From Treponema porcinum (GTDB lineage Bacteria > Spirochaetota > Spirochaetia > Treponematales > Treponemataceae): DNA of 64,000 nucleotides. Below are positions 26,304 to 34,891 of this stretch, piece after piece. The DNA is taken from NCBI RefSeq assembly GCF_900167145.1, contig NZ_FUWG01000002.1, forward strand, positions 310,001 to 374,000, read 5' to 3'. The stretch's first letter is position 1. Every line of letters starts with the position of its first letter. Both the position numbers and the translations under genes were made by a program. Under the pieces are notes generated by a model. The model was given only the letters and a program-made list of their open reading frames with translations, was not told where the DNA came from and ran no database searches.

Positions 26304-27347
26304 ATGGAAAATACAGAAAGAATTGAAGGAGCAGTACAGGATTTAAAAGATGATGAAATTTCTTTGATTGATTTATTTGCCGTTCTTTTGAAATACAAGA
26401 GAATGATTGTTGTAATTGTAGTTGCTGCTATGATTTTTGCGGTAGGAATATCAGTCATTTCTCTTATGCTTCCGGCCGAAAAATCATTTTTGCCGAATAA
26501 ATACAAGGCTTCTGCTCATATGCTTATAAACGATACTGATTCTTCTTCCAGTTCTCTGGCATCTGCAATTTCTTCTTCCGGTTTGGGAGGCCTTGCCGGT
26601 CTTGCAGGAATAAGCACTGGCGGTTCTTCAAACAGTTCGCTTGCAATCTATCTTGTAAGTTCAAATCCGTTTCTGGATGCAATCGTAAAAGAATTTAATA
26701 TTCTTAAAAAACCGGAGCTTGCAAAGTCAAAATTTCCTGTTTCTGACAGCCGCGATATGGTAAAGAAGCAGTTTTCTGCCGAAACGGACGACGAAAGCGG
26801 AGTATTTACGATTTCCTTTACGGACATTGATCCTGTTTTTGCCCAGAAAGTCGTTGATTTTTCCGTAGACTGGATTTCCGATAAATTTGATGCACTTGGC
26901 ATAGACCAGAACAAAATTCAGAAGGAAAACCTTGAAAAAAATATAGATTTGTCGTTCAAGGAAATACAGAAACTTCAGGAAGAACTTGACAATATTGCAA
27001 CTTCAGTTTCGCGCGGTCAGTCTGCCTGGAACATTCCGTCAATCACTTTGACGACGACAAAAGTACAGATGGAACTTTCTGCGCAGCAGGAAGTGTACAA
27101 GCAGCTTAAAACTCAATACGAACTTTTAAAAGTTCAGATGCAGAGTGAAAGTCCTGTGTTCCAGATACTTGAACGCCCGGAAATTGCCGACAAAAAAGCA
27201 TCTCCAAGCCGAGGAAAACTGTGTATAATCATTACGTTTGCCGCCGGCTTCATTGCAATTTTTGTTGCTTTTTTACGAAATGCGTTGGAAAATATAAAAA
27301 ATGATCCTGAGGCAATGTCCAAACTAACAGGTTCACGCAGGAAGTAA
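26304..27347 (+). CDS. Wzz-like polysaccharide chain-length determinant
   Basis: Predicted 347-residue inner-membrane protein that controls polysaccharide chain length together with the Wza-like protein. It has a Wzz N-terminal domain (EISLIDLFAVLLKYKRMIVVIVV, first membrane segment about residues 30-55), a long periplasmic part with a Ser/Gly-rich loop (SSSGLGGLAGLAGISTGG, about 90-115) and a coiled coil around residues 205-285, a Pro-containing stretch before the second membrane segment (ADKKASPSRGKLCIIITFAAGFIAIFVA, about 300-325), and a short cytoplasmic tail. No tyrosine-kinase domain is fused to it and none is encoded next to it. AAGGGG precedes the ATG. Confidence 0.87.
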   Translation: MENTERIEGAVQDLKDDEISLIDLFAVLLKYKRMIVVIVVAAMIFAVGISVISLMLPAEKSFLPNKYKASAHMLINDTDSSSSSLASAISSSGLGGLAGLAGISTGGSSNSSLAIYLVSSNPFLDAIVKEFNILKKPELAKSKFPVSDSRDMVKKQFSAETDDESGVFTISFTDIDPVFAQKVVDFSVDWISDKFDALGIDQNKIQKENLEKNIDLSFKEIQKLQEELDNIATSVSRGQSAWNIPSITLTTTKVQMELSAQQEVYKQLKTQYELLKVQMQSESPVFQILERPEIADKKASPSRGKLCIIITFAAGFIAIFVAFLRNALENIKNDPEAMSKLTGSRRK

Positions 27348-27354
27348 AACCTAA

Positions 27355-28839
27355 ATGAAAAAACTGATTATCGTTGGAGCTGGAGTATCCGGGCTTTCTG
27401 CCGGGGTATATGCTGCACGGAATGGTTTTGATGTAACAATTTTTGAAAAGCATATTATTCCAGGCGGACTTTCTACAAGCTGGAAGCGTAAAGGCTATCT
27501 TTTTGAAGGCGGAATGCACTGGCTTACCGGTTCGTCGGAAAAACTGTTCCTTAATAAGGTATGGCGTGAAGTCGGCGCGCTTAAAGAAAATAATCCGGTG
27601 TTTTACCGCGATCCGTTTTACGTCCTTAAATCCGGCGGAAAGGAACTCTGCCTGTACCGTGACGTAGACAGGCTGGAAGAAGAACTGCTGCGTTATGCGC
27701 CGGAAGACAAGCGTGCAATCCGCCGCCTTTGTGATGACATACGTCTTTTCAAAGGCGTTCATATGATTGTGGACGATATTCCGTTTTTAAAGACAAAAAA
27801 TCCTGTCCATCCCGGAATTTTTGAACTTCTGCGGATGGCAATTGTCATTTTCCGGCTGCCGTTCCTTGTGCAGCAATCCTACATTGATTATTTAAGTAAA
27901 TTCAAGAATAAAGACATCAGGCATCTTCTGGCAACTGTTATCGGTACGCGGTATAATGCGCTTTCCTTTGTATATACGCTTGCTTCTTTTGCAAGCGGCG
28001 ACTGCGGTTATCCTGCCGGCGGTTCCCTGCGGCTTACGCGCAATATGGCAGATACGTTTGAAAACCTTGGCGGAAAAATTGAATATCGCCGCGAAGTGTC
28101 TAAAATCGTCGTGGAGGGAGGAAAAGCTTCCGGCGTTGTAGTGAACGATGAATTTGTGCCGTCAGATGCAGTAATCGTTACGGAAGATATGCGGAAGGCT
28201 GTGGAAACGCTTTTTGACGTTCAGCTGAACAGACGGTGGCTTTCCGTATTGCGCCGGCACGTAATCACCGAACAGAATATGTTTGTGTGTCTTGGTGTAA
28301 AGGCTGATTTGCGAAAATATCCGCGCGGAATAGTTTTTCCGCTTGAAAAAACGCTGTGTGCAGGCGGACTTGAATTCAACGAACTGCGGATAAACAATTA
28401 TGCGGAGTACGAAAATCATTCTCCGGAAGGGTGTACGTCGGTAACGTGCCTGCTTTTAGGAAACAGCTATGCGTACTGGAAACAGGTAAAAGAGGACGGC
28501 ACTTATAAGCAGAAAAAGCAGCAGCTTGCGGACGATGTAATTTCGGAACTTGAAAAGCATATGCCGGAAATAAAAGATGCCGTCGAGGTGATTGACGTTG
28601 CAACTCCGCTTACGTATGAACGCTACTGCAATACGTATGAGGGCAGCTGGATGACCGTGTGGCGTCCGGGTGGACGGGCAATAAATGCGCCGATAAAATC
28701 ACTTTCCGTAAAGAATCTGTATTTTGCCGGTCAGCGCACGATAATGCCGGGCGGGCTTCCGATTGCGGTTGTTTCAGGACGTAAGGCAGTACAGTATTTA
28801 TGCAGGGACAATAACGTTATGTTCCGTTCTGCAGAATAA
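27355..28839 (+). CDS. FAD-dependent oxidoreductase of the CrtI/phytoene desaturase type
   Basis: The 494-residue protein begins with the dinucleotide-binding fold KLIIVGAGVSGLSAGVYAARNGFDVTIFEK and the GGLSTSWKRKGYLFEGG substrate-entry motif of phytoene desaturase-like proteins. It ends with the FAD-binding NLYFAGQRTIMPGGLPIAVVSGRKAVQYL. This superfamily includes carotenoid desaturases, retinol saturase-like enzymes and many uncharacterised bacterial members. No carotenoid genes are visible nearby, so the substrate is open; lipid or glycolipid modification fits the neighbours only loosely. It starts 7 bases after the wzz-like stop and has no obvious ribosome-binding site, suggesting it is translated from the same message. 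Confidence 0.85.
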   Translation: MKKLIIVGAGVSGLSAGVYAARNGFDVTIFEKHIIPGGLSTSWKRKGYLFEGGMHWLTGSSEKLFLNKVWREVGALKENNPVFYRDPFYVLKSGGKELCLYRDVDRLEEELLRYAPEDKRAIRRLCDDIRLFKGVHMIVDDIPFLKTKNPVHPGIFELLRMAIVIFRLPFLVQQSYIDYLSKFKNKDIRHLLATVIGTRYNALSFVYTLASFASGDCGYPAGGSLRLTRNMADTFENLGGKIEYRREVSKIVVEGGKASGVVVNDEFVPSDAVIVTEDMRKAVETLFDVQLNRRWLSVLRRHVITEQNMFVCLGVKADLRKYPRGIVFPLEKTLCAGGLEFNELRINNYAEYENHSPEGCTSVTCLLLGNSYAYWKQVKEDGTYKQKKQQLADDVISELEKHMPEIKDAVEVIDVATPLTYERYCNTYEGSWMTVWRPGGRAINAPIKSLSVKNLYFAGQRTIMPGGLPIAVVSGRKAVQYLCRDNNVMFRSAE

Positions 28840-28860
28840 ATAGAATTATCAGGAGGCTGT

Positions 28861-29301
28861 ATGGCTAAGAAATCTTCATTGAATGTATTGTATTTGGTTG
28901 GAATGGCGCTTGTGGCGCTTGGTTTTGTTCTTCCCATATTCCAATTTTCTTCTATTTTGGGAAAACATCAGTTTACTGGTTTTGACCTTGTGGGAGACGG
29001 CGATACGGCATTAAAAATCTATACGCTTCTTATTTTTATAGGCGGTATTTCCGGTGTGGTACTTTCGTTTGTAAAGGTACAGAACGCAAAACTTTTAAAG
29101 CTTGCTGCATTGCTTGTATCAATTATCGGATTTGTACTTGTCGTTGTTTCTCTTGTGCATTCAGACGGTGCTGCTATAATAAAAGGATTGAATCTGGGGA
29201 AGAAAACAGTATCATTTATTTTTAAATCATTGTATGCAGGTAGCTATATGATTGTTGCAGGATGGATTATTGCCATTGCAGGGTTCGTAACCGGAAAGTA
29301 A
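28861..29301 (+). CDS. Small four-helix membrane protein of unknown function
   Basis: The 146-residue protein has four predicted membrane segments (about residues 8-27, 52-72, 79-99 and 123-143), with a soluble loop GKHQFTGFDLVGDGDTA between the first two. I do not recognise the family. A perfect AGGAGG lies at the right distance from the ATG. Its stop codon overlaps the start of the phosphatase gene by one base (TAATG), so the two are translationally coupled. Confidence 0.75.
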   Translation: MAKKSSLNVLYLVGMALVALGFVLPIFQFSSILGKHQFTGFDLVGDGDTALKIYTLLIFIGGISGVVLSFVKVQNAKLLKLAALLVSIIGFVLVVVSLVHSDGAAIIKGLNLGKKTVSFIFKSLYAGSYMIVAGWIIAIAGFVTGK

Positions 29302-29951
29302 TGAAATACAAACTTGTTATTTTTGATATGGACGGCACTATCCTTGATACGCTTGAGGATCTTGCCGATGCAACGAATTATGCGCTTCACCAGAACGGAT
29401 TTTCTGAGCGCACAATTGACGAAATACGCCGTTTTGTAGGAAACGGAATTATAAAACTCATTGAACGCGCCTGTCCGGAAAATACGCCTGATGAAGTCCG
29501 GGAAAACGTCCGCCGTTCTTTTGTTTCCTATTACGGCGAACATTGCGCCGACCATACAAAACCGTATGAAGGAATACCGGAACTTTTGCAAAAACTTCGT
29601 GTCGCCGGAATAAAGTGCGCCGTTGATTCAAACAAGCCGGATTTTGCCGTAAAGGAATTGTGCAGCCGTTATTTTAACGGACTTTTTGACTTTGCGCTCG
29701 GTTCGCGCGAAGGCTGCAAGAACAAGCCTGATGCCGGTGCAGTGAACGAAATCATTTCTTTACTCGGTATTGATAAGACGGAAGCCATATTTATAGGAGA
29801 TTCTGACGTTGACGTACAGACTGCATTCAATGCTGGAATTCAATGTATAGGCGTAGAATGGGGTTTCCGCGGAAGAAAATTTCTGCTTGAACACGGTGCG
29901 CATATTACGGTAAAAAATACGGGAGAATTGAGCACCATTTTGGGAGTATGA
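29301..29951 (+). CDS. HAD-superfamily phosphatase, Gph-like
   Basis: Predicted 216-residue phosphatase of the phosphoglycolate phosphatase group. Motif I is VIFDMDGTILDTLEDL (residues 5-20) with both nucleophile and acid/base Asp, motif II is the Ser of CAVDSNKP near residue 110, motif III Lys is in GCKNKPDAG near 140, and motif IV is EAIFIGDSDVDVQTAFNAGI near 160. The helical cap between motifs I and II is the C1 type. The open frame extends to 29262 inside the previous gene; I use the ATG at 29301 that overlaps the upstream stop. The usual substrate of Gph is 2-phosphoglycolate from DNA repair, but close relatives vary. Confidence 0.87.
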   Translation: MKYKLVIFDMDGTILDTLEDLADATNYALHQNGFSERTIDEIRRFVGNGIIKLIERACPENTPDEVRENVRRSFVSYYGEHCADHTKPYEGIPELLQKLRVAGIKCAVDSNKPDFAVKELCSRYFNGLFDFALGSREGCKNKPDAGAVNEIISLLGIDKTEAIFIGDSDVDVQTAFNAGIQCIGVEWGFRGRKFLLEHGAHITVKNTGELSTILGV

Positions 29952-29955
29952 AAAA

Positions 29956-31371
29956 ATGAAAGATACGAAAAGTACAAAAAAGACAGAAAAAACTGCGGTA
30001 GCAGGAAAAAAACTTGTGGAATCGTACAAGGCATTTTTGGATGCAGGAAAAACAGAACGCGAATGTGTCGTGCAGATTATTGCGATGGCAGAAGCGCACG
30101 GCTATAAAGACATTGCCTCCTGCAAGTCTCTTGAACCAGGCGATAAAGTTTACGTTCAGAAAATGAACAAGGCAATCGCCCTGTTTGAAATCGGAAAAGG
30201 CAGCATAGAAGACGGAATGAACATTCTTGGTGCGCATATAGATTCGCCGCGCCTTGATGCAAAGCAAAATCCGCTTTATGAATCAGACTGCATCACCTAT
30301 CTGAATACGCATTATTACGGCGGAATTAAAAAATACCAGTGGGTTACACTTCCGCTTGCCGTTCACGGCGTTGTGTGCAAGGCAGACGGAACTGTCGTTC
30401 AGGTAAATATCGGTGAGGATGCGGACGACCCTGTGTTCTGCATTTCAGACATTCTTCCGCATCTTGCACAGGATCAGATGAAAAAAACAGGCGCGGAAAT
30501 TATCAAGGGCGAAGATTTAGACGTTATATTCGGTTTGCGCATTCCGTCAGAAAAGGACGGAAAAACTGACGATGAGGAAGGAAAGGACTCCGGAAAAAAG
30601 AAGAAGGGGAAGGCGGACGGAAAAAAAGCAATCCTTGAACTTTTGAAGAAAAAATACAATATTGAGGCGGATGATTTAAAGTCCGCAGAACTGGAGATTG
30701 TTCCTGCCGGTGCTGCACGTGACTGCGGACTTGACCGTTCGATGATTCTTGGCTACGGACAGGACGACCGTTCGTGCGCGTTTACTTCTGTTGCGGCAAT
30801 GCTTGAATCATCTGCCGGAAAGCGGACGAATTGCTGCATCTGTGTTGACAAGGAAGAAATCGGAAGCGTAGGCGCAACAGGAATGGCGTCCCATATGTTC
30901 GAGAATGCCGTTGCCGAGGTGATTGCGCGCCTTCCGGAAGGCTACAGCGAACTTTCACTGCGCCGCAGTCTTGCAAACAGCATTATGCTTTCAAGCGACG
31001 TAAACGCGGCGTACGACCCGAAAAATTCGTCTTTGTACGACAAGGACAATTCTTCTTCCCTTGGCGGAGGATTAGTCCTGAATAAATATACCGGCTCACG
31101 CGGAAAAAGCGGTGCAAGTGACGCAAATCCGGAATTCATTGCGCGCCTTCGCGGTGTATTCGACAAGGCCGGTGTTTCCTACCAGATGGCAGAACTTGGT
31201 AAAGTCGATCAGGGCGGCGGCGGAACGATTGCGTATCTTGCCGCAAAATACGGAATGAACGTGCTTGATGCAGGTGTTGCCGTTCTTAGTATGCACGCGC
31301 CGTGGGAAATCATTGCAAAGGAAGATTTAATTCAGGCGTATGCCGGATATAAGGCATTTTTGAAAATATAG
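29956..31371 (+). CDS. M18 family metallo-aminopeptidase
   Basis: Predicted 471-residue dizinc aminopeptidase. Metal-binding and catalytic motifs are present: NILGAHIDSPRLDAK near residues 93-107 (HxD), DRSCAFTSV near 270, VDKEEIGSVGATG near 298-310 (Glu-Glu pair), and a late SMHAPWEIIAKEDL near 445 (His). The enzyme normally forms a dodecamer and prefers acidic or neutral N-terminal residues, depending on the subgroup. An unusual Lys/Asp/Gly-rich insert (about residues 195-222) sits between the catalytic and dimerisation parts and looks disordered. GGGAG precedes the ATG; the phosphatase stop is 4 bases upstream. Confidence 0.93.
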   Translation: MKDTKSTKKTEKTAVAGKKLVESYKAFLDAGKTERECVVQIIAMAEAHGYKDIASCKSLEPGDKVYVQKMNKAIALFEIGKGSIEDGMNILGAHIDSPRLDAKQNPLYESDCITYLNTHYYGGIKKYQWVTLPLAVHGVVCKADGTVVQVNIGEDADDPVFCISDILPHLAQDQMKKTGAEIIKGEDLDVIFGLRIPSEKDGKTDDEEGKDSGKKKKGKADGKKAILELLKKKYNIEADDLKSAELEIVPAGAARDCGLDRSMILGYGQDDRSCAFTSVAAMLESSAGKRTNCCICVDKEEIGSVGATGMASHMFENAVAEVIARLPEGYSELSLRRSLANSIMLSSDVNAAYDPKNSSLYDKDNSSSLGGGLVLNKYTGSRGKSGASDANPEFIARLRGVFDKAGVSYQMAELGKVDQGGGGTIAYLAAKYGMNVLDAGVAVLSMHAPWEIIAKEDLIQAYAGYKAFLKI

Positions 31372-31393
31372 CAGAATGCTTAATAAACAGTGC

Positions 31394-31445
31394 GGGCTGT
31401 CCTGAAAGACATTCGGTCTTTGTAAAAGGACAGCCTGTTTTTTTA
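31394..31445 (+). terminator. Terminator after the M18 gene
   Basis: GGCTGTCCT near 31396 pairs with AGGACAGCC near 31427, with an inner AAAGAC/GTCTTT stem and a T run after it. The reverse strand could also end the convergent PAQR gene. Confidence 0.85.
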
Positions 31446-32345
31446 GAAAATAAAGAAGAATGAAAAGAACAGGAAAATGCTTGCGATAAGGAGGATTAAA
31501 TCACCTATCGCGTGCATAAATTTCACTTTCCGCAAGGTGCAGAACACAAGTCCGATGGTAAATACAATGCCGGAAATAATGAGCATACGGAAACTTGCAG
31601 GCGTAACTGCGTGATATACCTGATTGCAGATGAAAAGTCCTGCCCAGCCGAGCACTGCATAGAAAATGATGTTTACCAGTTCAAGGCGCGTTCCGGCAAT
31701 CGCATACATCATAATTCCTACAAAACACGTTACCCAGACAATGCCGGTTACTACCCATCCGAAAACATTTGTAACGGATACAAGCGAATATGCGGAATAT
31801 GCACAGGCGATTATCAAAAAGACGCCGATGTGGCACAGGCGCTTGAACACTTCCTTTGCGCTTGAGTTTGTAAGGGCGTGATGAAGGGTAGACATAATGT
31901 AGCTTAAAATCATCGTTATGCCGAAACAGGTATATACCGTAAGATACGACGTTTTGTATTCCTCAGGAACGCTGTCTATTGCAACTACGTCAAGCAGGAC
32001 AGTAGCCGCAATAAAAAGACACGCGCCTATTCCCTGCAATACAGAACTGAAAATTTCTTCTCCGAGCGAATAAGCGCGCAGCTTATGCTCCCGTTCAAGG
32101 TGCTTTTTTTCCTTTTCAATGCGCTGTGCCGCGCGTTTTTTTGCGCGTTCAGTGCGCGCATAGTCGTCCGCGGCATATTTTGCGCGAAGGCGCTCCGGGT
32201 CTTCTGCATACTGAATGTTTATTTCCCGGATTTTTGCTTCGGTTTCTTCTTTTATCTGCTTAATTCTGAGCTTTCTTTTCAGGTTCAGGGATTTTAATGT
32301 GGAATTACGTACGGCTTTTGCCGCAATTTCGTCTTGTTTTGTCAT
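31443..32345 (-). CDS. PAQR/hemolysin III family membrane protein with altered metal site
   Basis: The 300-residue protein starts with about 90 charged residues predicted to form a coiled coil (EKKHLEREHKLRAYS), followed by seven membrane segments of the HlyIII/PAQR type starting at GEEIFSSVLQGIGA. The family Ser-x3-His motif is kept (MSTLHH). However, the usual LDHI is LCHI and the C-terminal His-x3-His is MHAIGD, so the second His is Asp. Characterised PAQR proteins bind zinc through three His residues and act as lipid hydrolases or receptors, so this member may bind metal differently or not at all. It is divergent from ychJ. Confidence 0.82.
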   Translation of the reverse strand: MTKQDEIAAKAVRNSTLKSLNLKRKLRIKQIKEETEAKIREINIQYAEDPERLRAKYAADDYARTERAKKRAAQRIEKEKKHLEREHKLRAYSLGEEIFSSVLQGIGACLFIAATVLLDVVAIDSVPEEYKTSYLTVYTCFGITMILSYIMSTLHHALTNSSAKEVFKRLCHIGVFLIIACAYSAYSLVSVTNVFGWVVTGIVWVTCFVGIMMYAIAGTRLELVNIIFYAVLGWAGLFICNQVYHAVTPASFRMLIISGIVFTIGLVFCTLRKVKFMHAIGDLILLIASIFLFFSFFFIF

Positions 32346-32451
32346 ATTCTTTCCGTTAAAAAAAGCAATAAGAAAGTCTGCAACGCAAACATATATAAAA
32401 AGTATATCAGCACTTTTACATTTTTACCATAGCGCAGTTCTGTCGTCATTA

Positions 32452-32480
32452 TTGCGCAGTGTTTTGCATTCTGATATATT
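32452..32480 (+). promoter_or_regulatory. Promoter of the ychJ-like gene, leaderless
   Basis: TTGCGC (32452-32457), 17 bases, then TGATATATT: extended -10 with hexamer 32475-32480. Six bases separate it from the ATG at 32487. Confidence 0.65.
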
Positions 32481-32486
32481 AGAAGA

Positions 32487-32987
32487 ATGAGTGCAAAGAT
32501 TGAAAAATGCCCGTGCGGTTCAGGGAAAAAATACAGTGAATGCTGTGAACCGATTATCAAGGGAACTGTAAAAGCTCCGACTGCGGAATCATTGATGAGA
32601 GCGCGCTATTCTGCGTATGTTACGCACGAAATTGATTTTATCATCAATTCCTGCGAAGAAGGCGAAGGACTTGCCGATATTGACAAAAAAGCAACGGAAG
32701 ACTGGAGCCGCCAGTCAACGTGGAACGGTCTTACAATCATAAAGACAGAAAAAGGAACTGAAAAAGATGACGAAGGCGTAGTTGAGTTTACGGCTGACTA
32801 CACATTGAAGCAGATGCATGACGTTCATCACGAAGTTGCCGGTTTTAAGAAGATAAACGGAGAGTGGAAATACGTTGCCGGAAACATCATTACGACGACA
32901 GTAAAGCGTGAGGGAGAAAAAATAGGGCGCAATGATCCGTGTCCGTGCGGAAGCGGCAAAAAATACAAGAAATGCTGCGGACGATAG
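32487..32987 (+). CDS. YchJ-like protein with two SEC-C zinc motifs
   Basis: The 166-residue protein has an N-terminal SEC-C motif ([13 protein letters not shown], residues 8-20), a central NTF2-like domain with [15 protein letters not shown] and a final beta sheet around [18 protein letters not shown], and a second SEC-C motif at the C-terminus ([15 protein letters not shown]). This is the full YchJ (UPF0225) layout. SEC-C motifs bind zinc and often ribosomes or SecB-like partners; the function of YchJ itself is not established. The promoter -10 box ends 6 bases before the ATG, so the transcript should be leaderless. A terminator follows. Confidence 0.9.
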   Translation: MSAKIEKCPCGSGKKYSECCEPIIKGTVKAPTAESLMRARYSAYVTHEIDFIINSCEEGEGLADIDKKATEDWSRQSTWNGLTIIKTEKGTEKDDEGVVEFTADYTLKQMHDVHHEVAGFKKINGEWKYVAGNIITTTVKREGEKIGRNDPCPCGSGKKYKKCCGR

Positions 32988-33008
32988 ACGGTATGCAGCA
33001 GTAAGTCT

Positions 33009-33050
33009 AATACGGTTTTTTGACGGAGTTCAAGAACCGTATTTTTTTTA
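33009..33050 (+). terminator. Terminator after the ychJ-like gene
   Basis: AATACGGTT (33009-33017) pairs with AACCGTATT (33035-33043), followed by a long T run. Confidence 0.85.
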
Positions 33051-33089
33051 ACCGGAATTTTTCCGAGTCTTTAGGCAGGGGAATTGATT

Positions 33090-33875
33090 ATGGCAGAGCG
33101 GATTATTACGGGATTTCACGCAATTGAAGAAAAAGTTTTGAAGGCGAAGGAACAGAATTCGTGCAGCGGAATGAGTATTGTTTACGGAAAATCAGGACCG
33201 CGCGTAAAAAAAATATTAGGGTATGCAAAAGAAGCAGGAATTTCAGTGCGCTCTGCTAGAGATGAAGAACTTGACGCTCTTGTAAAAAATCTTCCTGAGG
33301 CGCTTCGCGAACATCGCGGAATAGTTCTGTGCGTAAGCGGCGAAAACGCAAAAACCCGTAATACTGTTGATTTTGACGCCTGGCTTTTGCAGGCAGCTTC
33401 GCGCCCGGAAAATGAGCGGCAGACTGTAGTTGTTCTCGATTCTGTAACAGATCCGCATAATGTAGGTGCAGTTATCCGAAGCTGCGACCAGTTCGGGGCA
33501 GGACTTGTTATTATTCCGGAAAGACGCGGCGCGCGTGATGTGGCAGAAAATGAGGTGATTGCCCGTTCAAGCGCCGGTTCAAGCGCCTGGGTTCCGGTGG
33601 CAGTTGTTTCTAATTTGGTTCGTGCCGTGCAACTTTTGAAAGAGAAGGGCTTTTGGATTTACGGTGCGGATGCCGGCGGCAGCCGTGTGAACGAACTTAC
33701 GTTTTCTGCGCGCAGCGTTATCGTGATGGGAAGCGAAGGTTCGGGAATAGCGCGCCTTTTGGAAGAGCAGTGTGATTCAATCGTTTCCATTCCGACGTGC
33801 GGAAAAATAGACAGCCTGAACGTAAGTGTTGCCGCCGGAGTGCTTTTGTACGAAGTGTACAGGCAGTCGCTGTAA
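33090..33875 (+). CDS. RlmB-like 23S rRNA 2'-O-methyltransferase (TrmH/SPOUT family)
   Basis: Predicted 261-residue SAM-dependent methyltransferase that most likely modifies a guanosine in 23S rRNA. An N-terminal substrate-binding domain (ERIITGFHAIEEKVL) precedes the SPOUT core: motif 1 VVVLDSVTDPHNVGAVIRSCDQFGAG near residues 110-135, motif 2 VIVMGSEGSGIARLL near 212, and motif 3 IPTCGKIDSLNVSVAAGVLLYE near 236, which forms the deep knot. AGGGGAA lies well placed before the ATG at 33090; the frame opens slightly earlier at a TTG. RlmB is the best match by layout, but other TrmH-family members target different sites. Confidence 0.85.
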   Translation: MAERIITGFHAIEEKVLKAKEQNSCSGMSIVYGKSGPRVKKILGYAKEAGISVRSARDEELDALVKNLPEALREHRGIVLCVSGENAKTRNTVDFDAWLLQAASRPENERQTVVVLDSVTDPHNVGAVIRSCDQFGAGLVIIPERRGARDVAENEVIARSSAGSSAWVPVAVVSNLVRAVQLLKEKGFWIYGADAGGSRVNELTFSARSVIVMGSEGSGIARLLEEQCDSIVSIPTCGKIDSLNVSVAAGVLLYEVYRQSL

Positions 33876-33881
33876 GATTGT

Positions 33882-33910
33882 AAAAAACGCTCGCATCCTT
33901 GCTCGTTTTT
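33882..33910 (+). terminator. Terminator after the rlmB-like gene
   Basis: AAAAAACG (33882-33889) can pair with CGTTTTT (33904-33910). A second small hairpin, CGCC-TTC-GGCG, follows at 33911-33921. Confidence 0.55.
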
Positions 33911-33969
33911 CGCCTTCGGCGCGCTCATTGCGTTAGTCGGTTCTTTTTATGATTTTAATTAAGACAAAA

Positions 33970-34147
33970 GGCAAAATCACAGATTTTGCCTGGGATGTTT
34001 TTTTTGATAATCCTAAAACAATCCTGTCGGATTGTTTTTTAACGGATTTTCTATTTTAAGCAAAATCACAGATTTTGCCTGAGATGATTTTTCGATAATC
34101 CTAAAACAATCCTGACGGATTGTTTTTTAACGGATTTTCGATTGTAA
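33970..34147. repeat. Tandem duplication of an 89-bp two-hairpin unit
   Basis: Unit 1 runs from about 33970 to 34059 and unit 2 from 34060 to about 34147. Each holds a GCAAAATC/GATTTTGC hairpin (33970-33990; 34060-34079) and an AACAATCC/GGATTGTT hairpin (34017-34036; 34105-34124) followed by a T run. The copies differ at only a few positions. The stretch 33876-34149 has no gene. The second hairpin type is followed by T-rich sequence on both strands, so the array can end transcription from either side. Confidence 0.85.
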
Positions 34148-34149
34148 TC

Positions 34150-34223
34150 TGGAGCTGATCGGACTTGAACCGACTACCTTTTGAATGCCATTCAAACGCT
34201 CTAGCCAGGTGAGCTACAGCCCC
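34150..34223 (-). tRNA. tRNA-Ala (anticodon GGC)
   Basis: On the minus strand: acceptor GGGGCTG/CAGCTCC with one G-U pair, D arm TAGCTCACCTGGCTAGAGC, anticodon stem TTTGA/TCAAA with loop ATGGCAT (anticodon GGC), T arm with GTTCAAGTC, discriminator A, no encoded CCA. It lies about 30 bases downstream of efp on the same strand without its own promoter in view. Confidence 0.95.
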
Positions 34224-34225
34224 GG

Positions 34226-34245
34226 ATGCGGTGCGGACACCGCAT
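34226..34245 (-). other. Hairpin between efp and tRNA-Ala
   Basis: ATGCGGTG (34226-34233) and CACCGCAT (34238-34245) form a perfect 8-base stem with a 4-base loop, 2 bases from the tRNA 5' end and just after the efp stop. No T run follows, so it looks more like an mRNA-end or processing structure than a terminator. Confidence 0.5.
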
Positions 34246-34251
34246 TCTGGT

Positions 34252-34821
34252 TTAATTCTTTGCGCGTTCTACGAAAGAGCCGTCGCGTGTGTCGATTACA
34301 ATTCTTTCATCTGTGTTGATGAAAAGCGGAACGCGGACTTCAATTCCTGTATCAAGAGTTGCAGGTTTCAAAGATTTTCCAGAAGTATCGCCTTTTACGC
34401 CAGGTTCACAGTATGTAACTGTTCTTGTTACGTTTACAGGCATATCAATACCAACAGGTTTTCCTTCATAGAAGGTGAGTTTTATCTCAAGATCATCTTC
34501 CGGCGTGATGTATCCGGCGTAGTCGCCAAGGTTCTCTTTTGGAAGTTCAAACTGCTCGTATGATTCCTGATCCATAAATACAAAAGTATCGCCGTCAATA
34601 TAAGAAAGTTTTGTTGTGTGTGCTTCAAGATCAACTTCGTCGAATTTCTCGCCGGCATCAATACCAAGATCCATAGTTGATTTTGTAACGAGATTTTGAA
34701 CGCGGAGATTTGTAACCATACCTGCGCGGCCGGAACGCTGACCGAGCATCTTCTGAACGATAAGAGGAGTGCCTTCATACATAAAAGCAGTTCCTACTTT
34801 TAACTGTGATGTCATTAACAT
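34252..34821 (-). CDS. efp: Elongation factor P with arginine at the modification tip
   Basis: Relieves ribosome stalling at polyproline stretches. The 189-residue protein has the three EF-P beta barrels: the KOW-like domain 1 (LKVGTAFMYEGTPLIVQKM), an OB domain starting around YIDGDTFVFMDQESYEQFEL, and a C-terminal OB domain with CEPGVKGDTSGKSLKPATLDTG. The domain 1 loop reads GQRSGRAGMV, so the residue that reaches the peptidyl-transferase centre is Arg, not the Lys of E. coli EF-P. Arg-type EF-P is activated by rhamnosylation by EarP, whose gene is next door on the same strand. GAGG favours the ATG at 34821; 34815 is an alternative. Confidence 0.94.
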   Translation of the reverse strand: MLMTSQLKVGTAFMYEGTPLIVQKMLGQRSGRAGMVTNLRVQNLVTKSTMDLGIDAGEKFDEVDLEAHTTKLSYIDGDTFVFMDQESYEQFELPKENLGDYAGYITPEDDLEIKLTFYEGKPVGIDMPVNVTRTVTYCEPGVKGDTSGKSLKPATLDTGIEVRVPLFINTDERIVIDTRDGSFVERAKN

Positions 34822-34862
34822 AATATATAACCTCAAAAAAAGTTTTAGAATTGACTTTTTCC

Positions 34863-34891
34863 ATTATATACGACTTTTGAATAAAAGTCAT
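34863..34891 (-). promoter_or_regulatory. efp promoter
   Basis: Minus-strand ATGACT (34886-34891), 17 bases, TATAAT (34863-34868). It gives a normal leader of about 35 bases with GAGG, unlike the leaderless promoters elsewhere in the window. Confidence 0.65.

Noticed and set aside
34815..34830. efp counted as a leaderless gene because TATATT precedes an ATG by 6 bases
   Set aside because: A better promoter lies at 34863-34891 and GAGG is well placed, so an ordinary leader is more likely.
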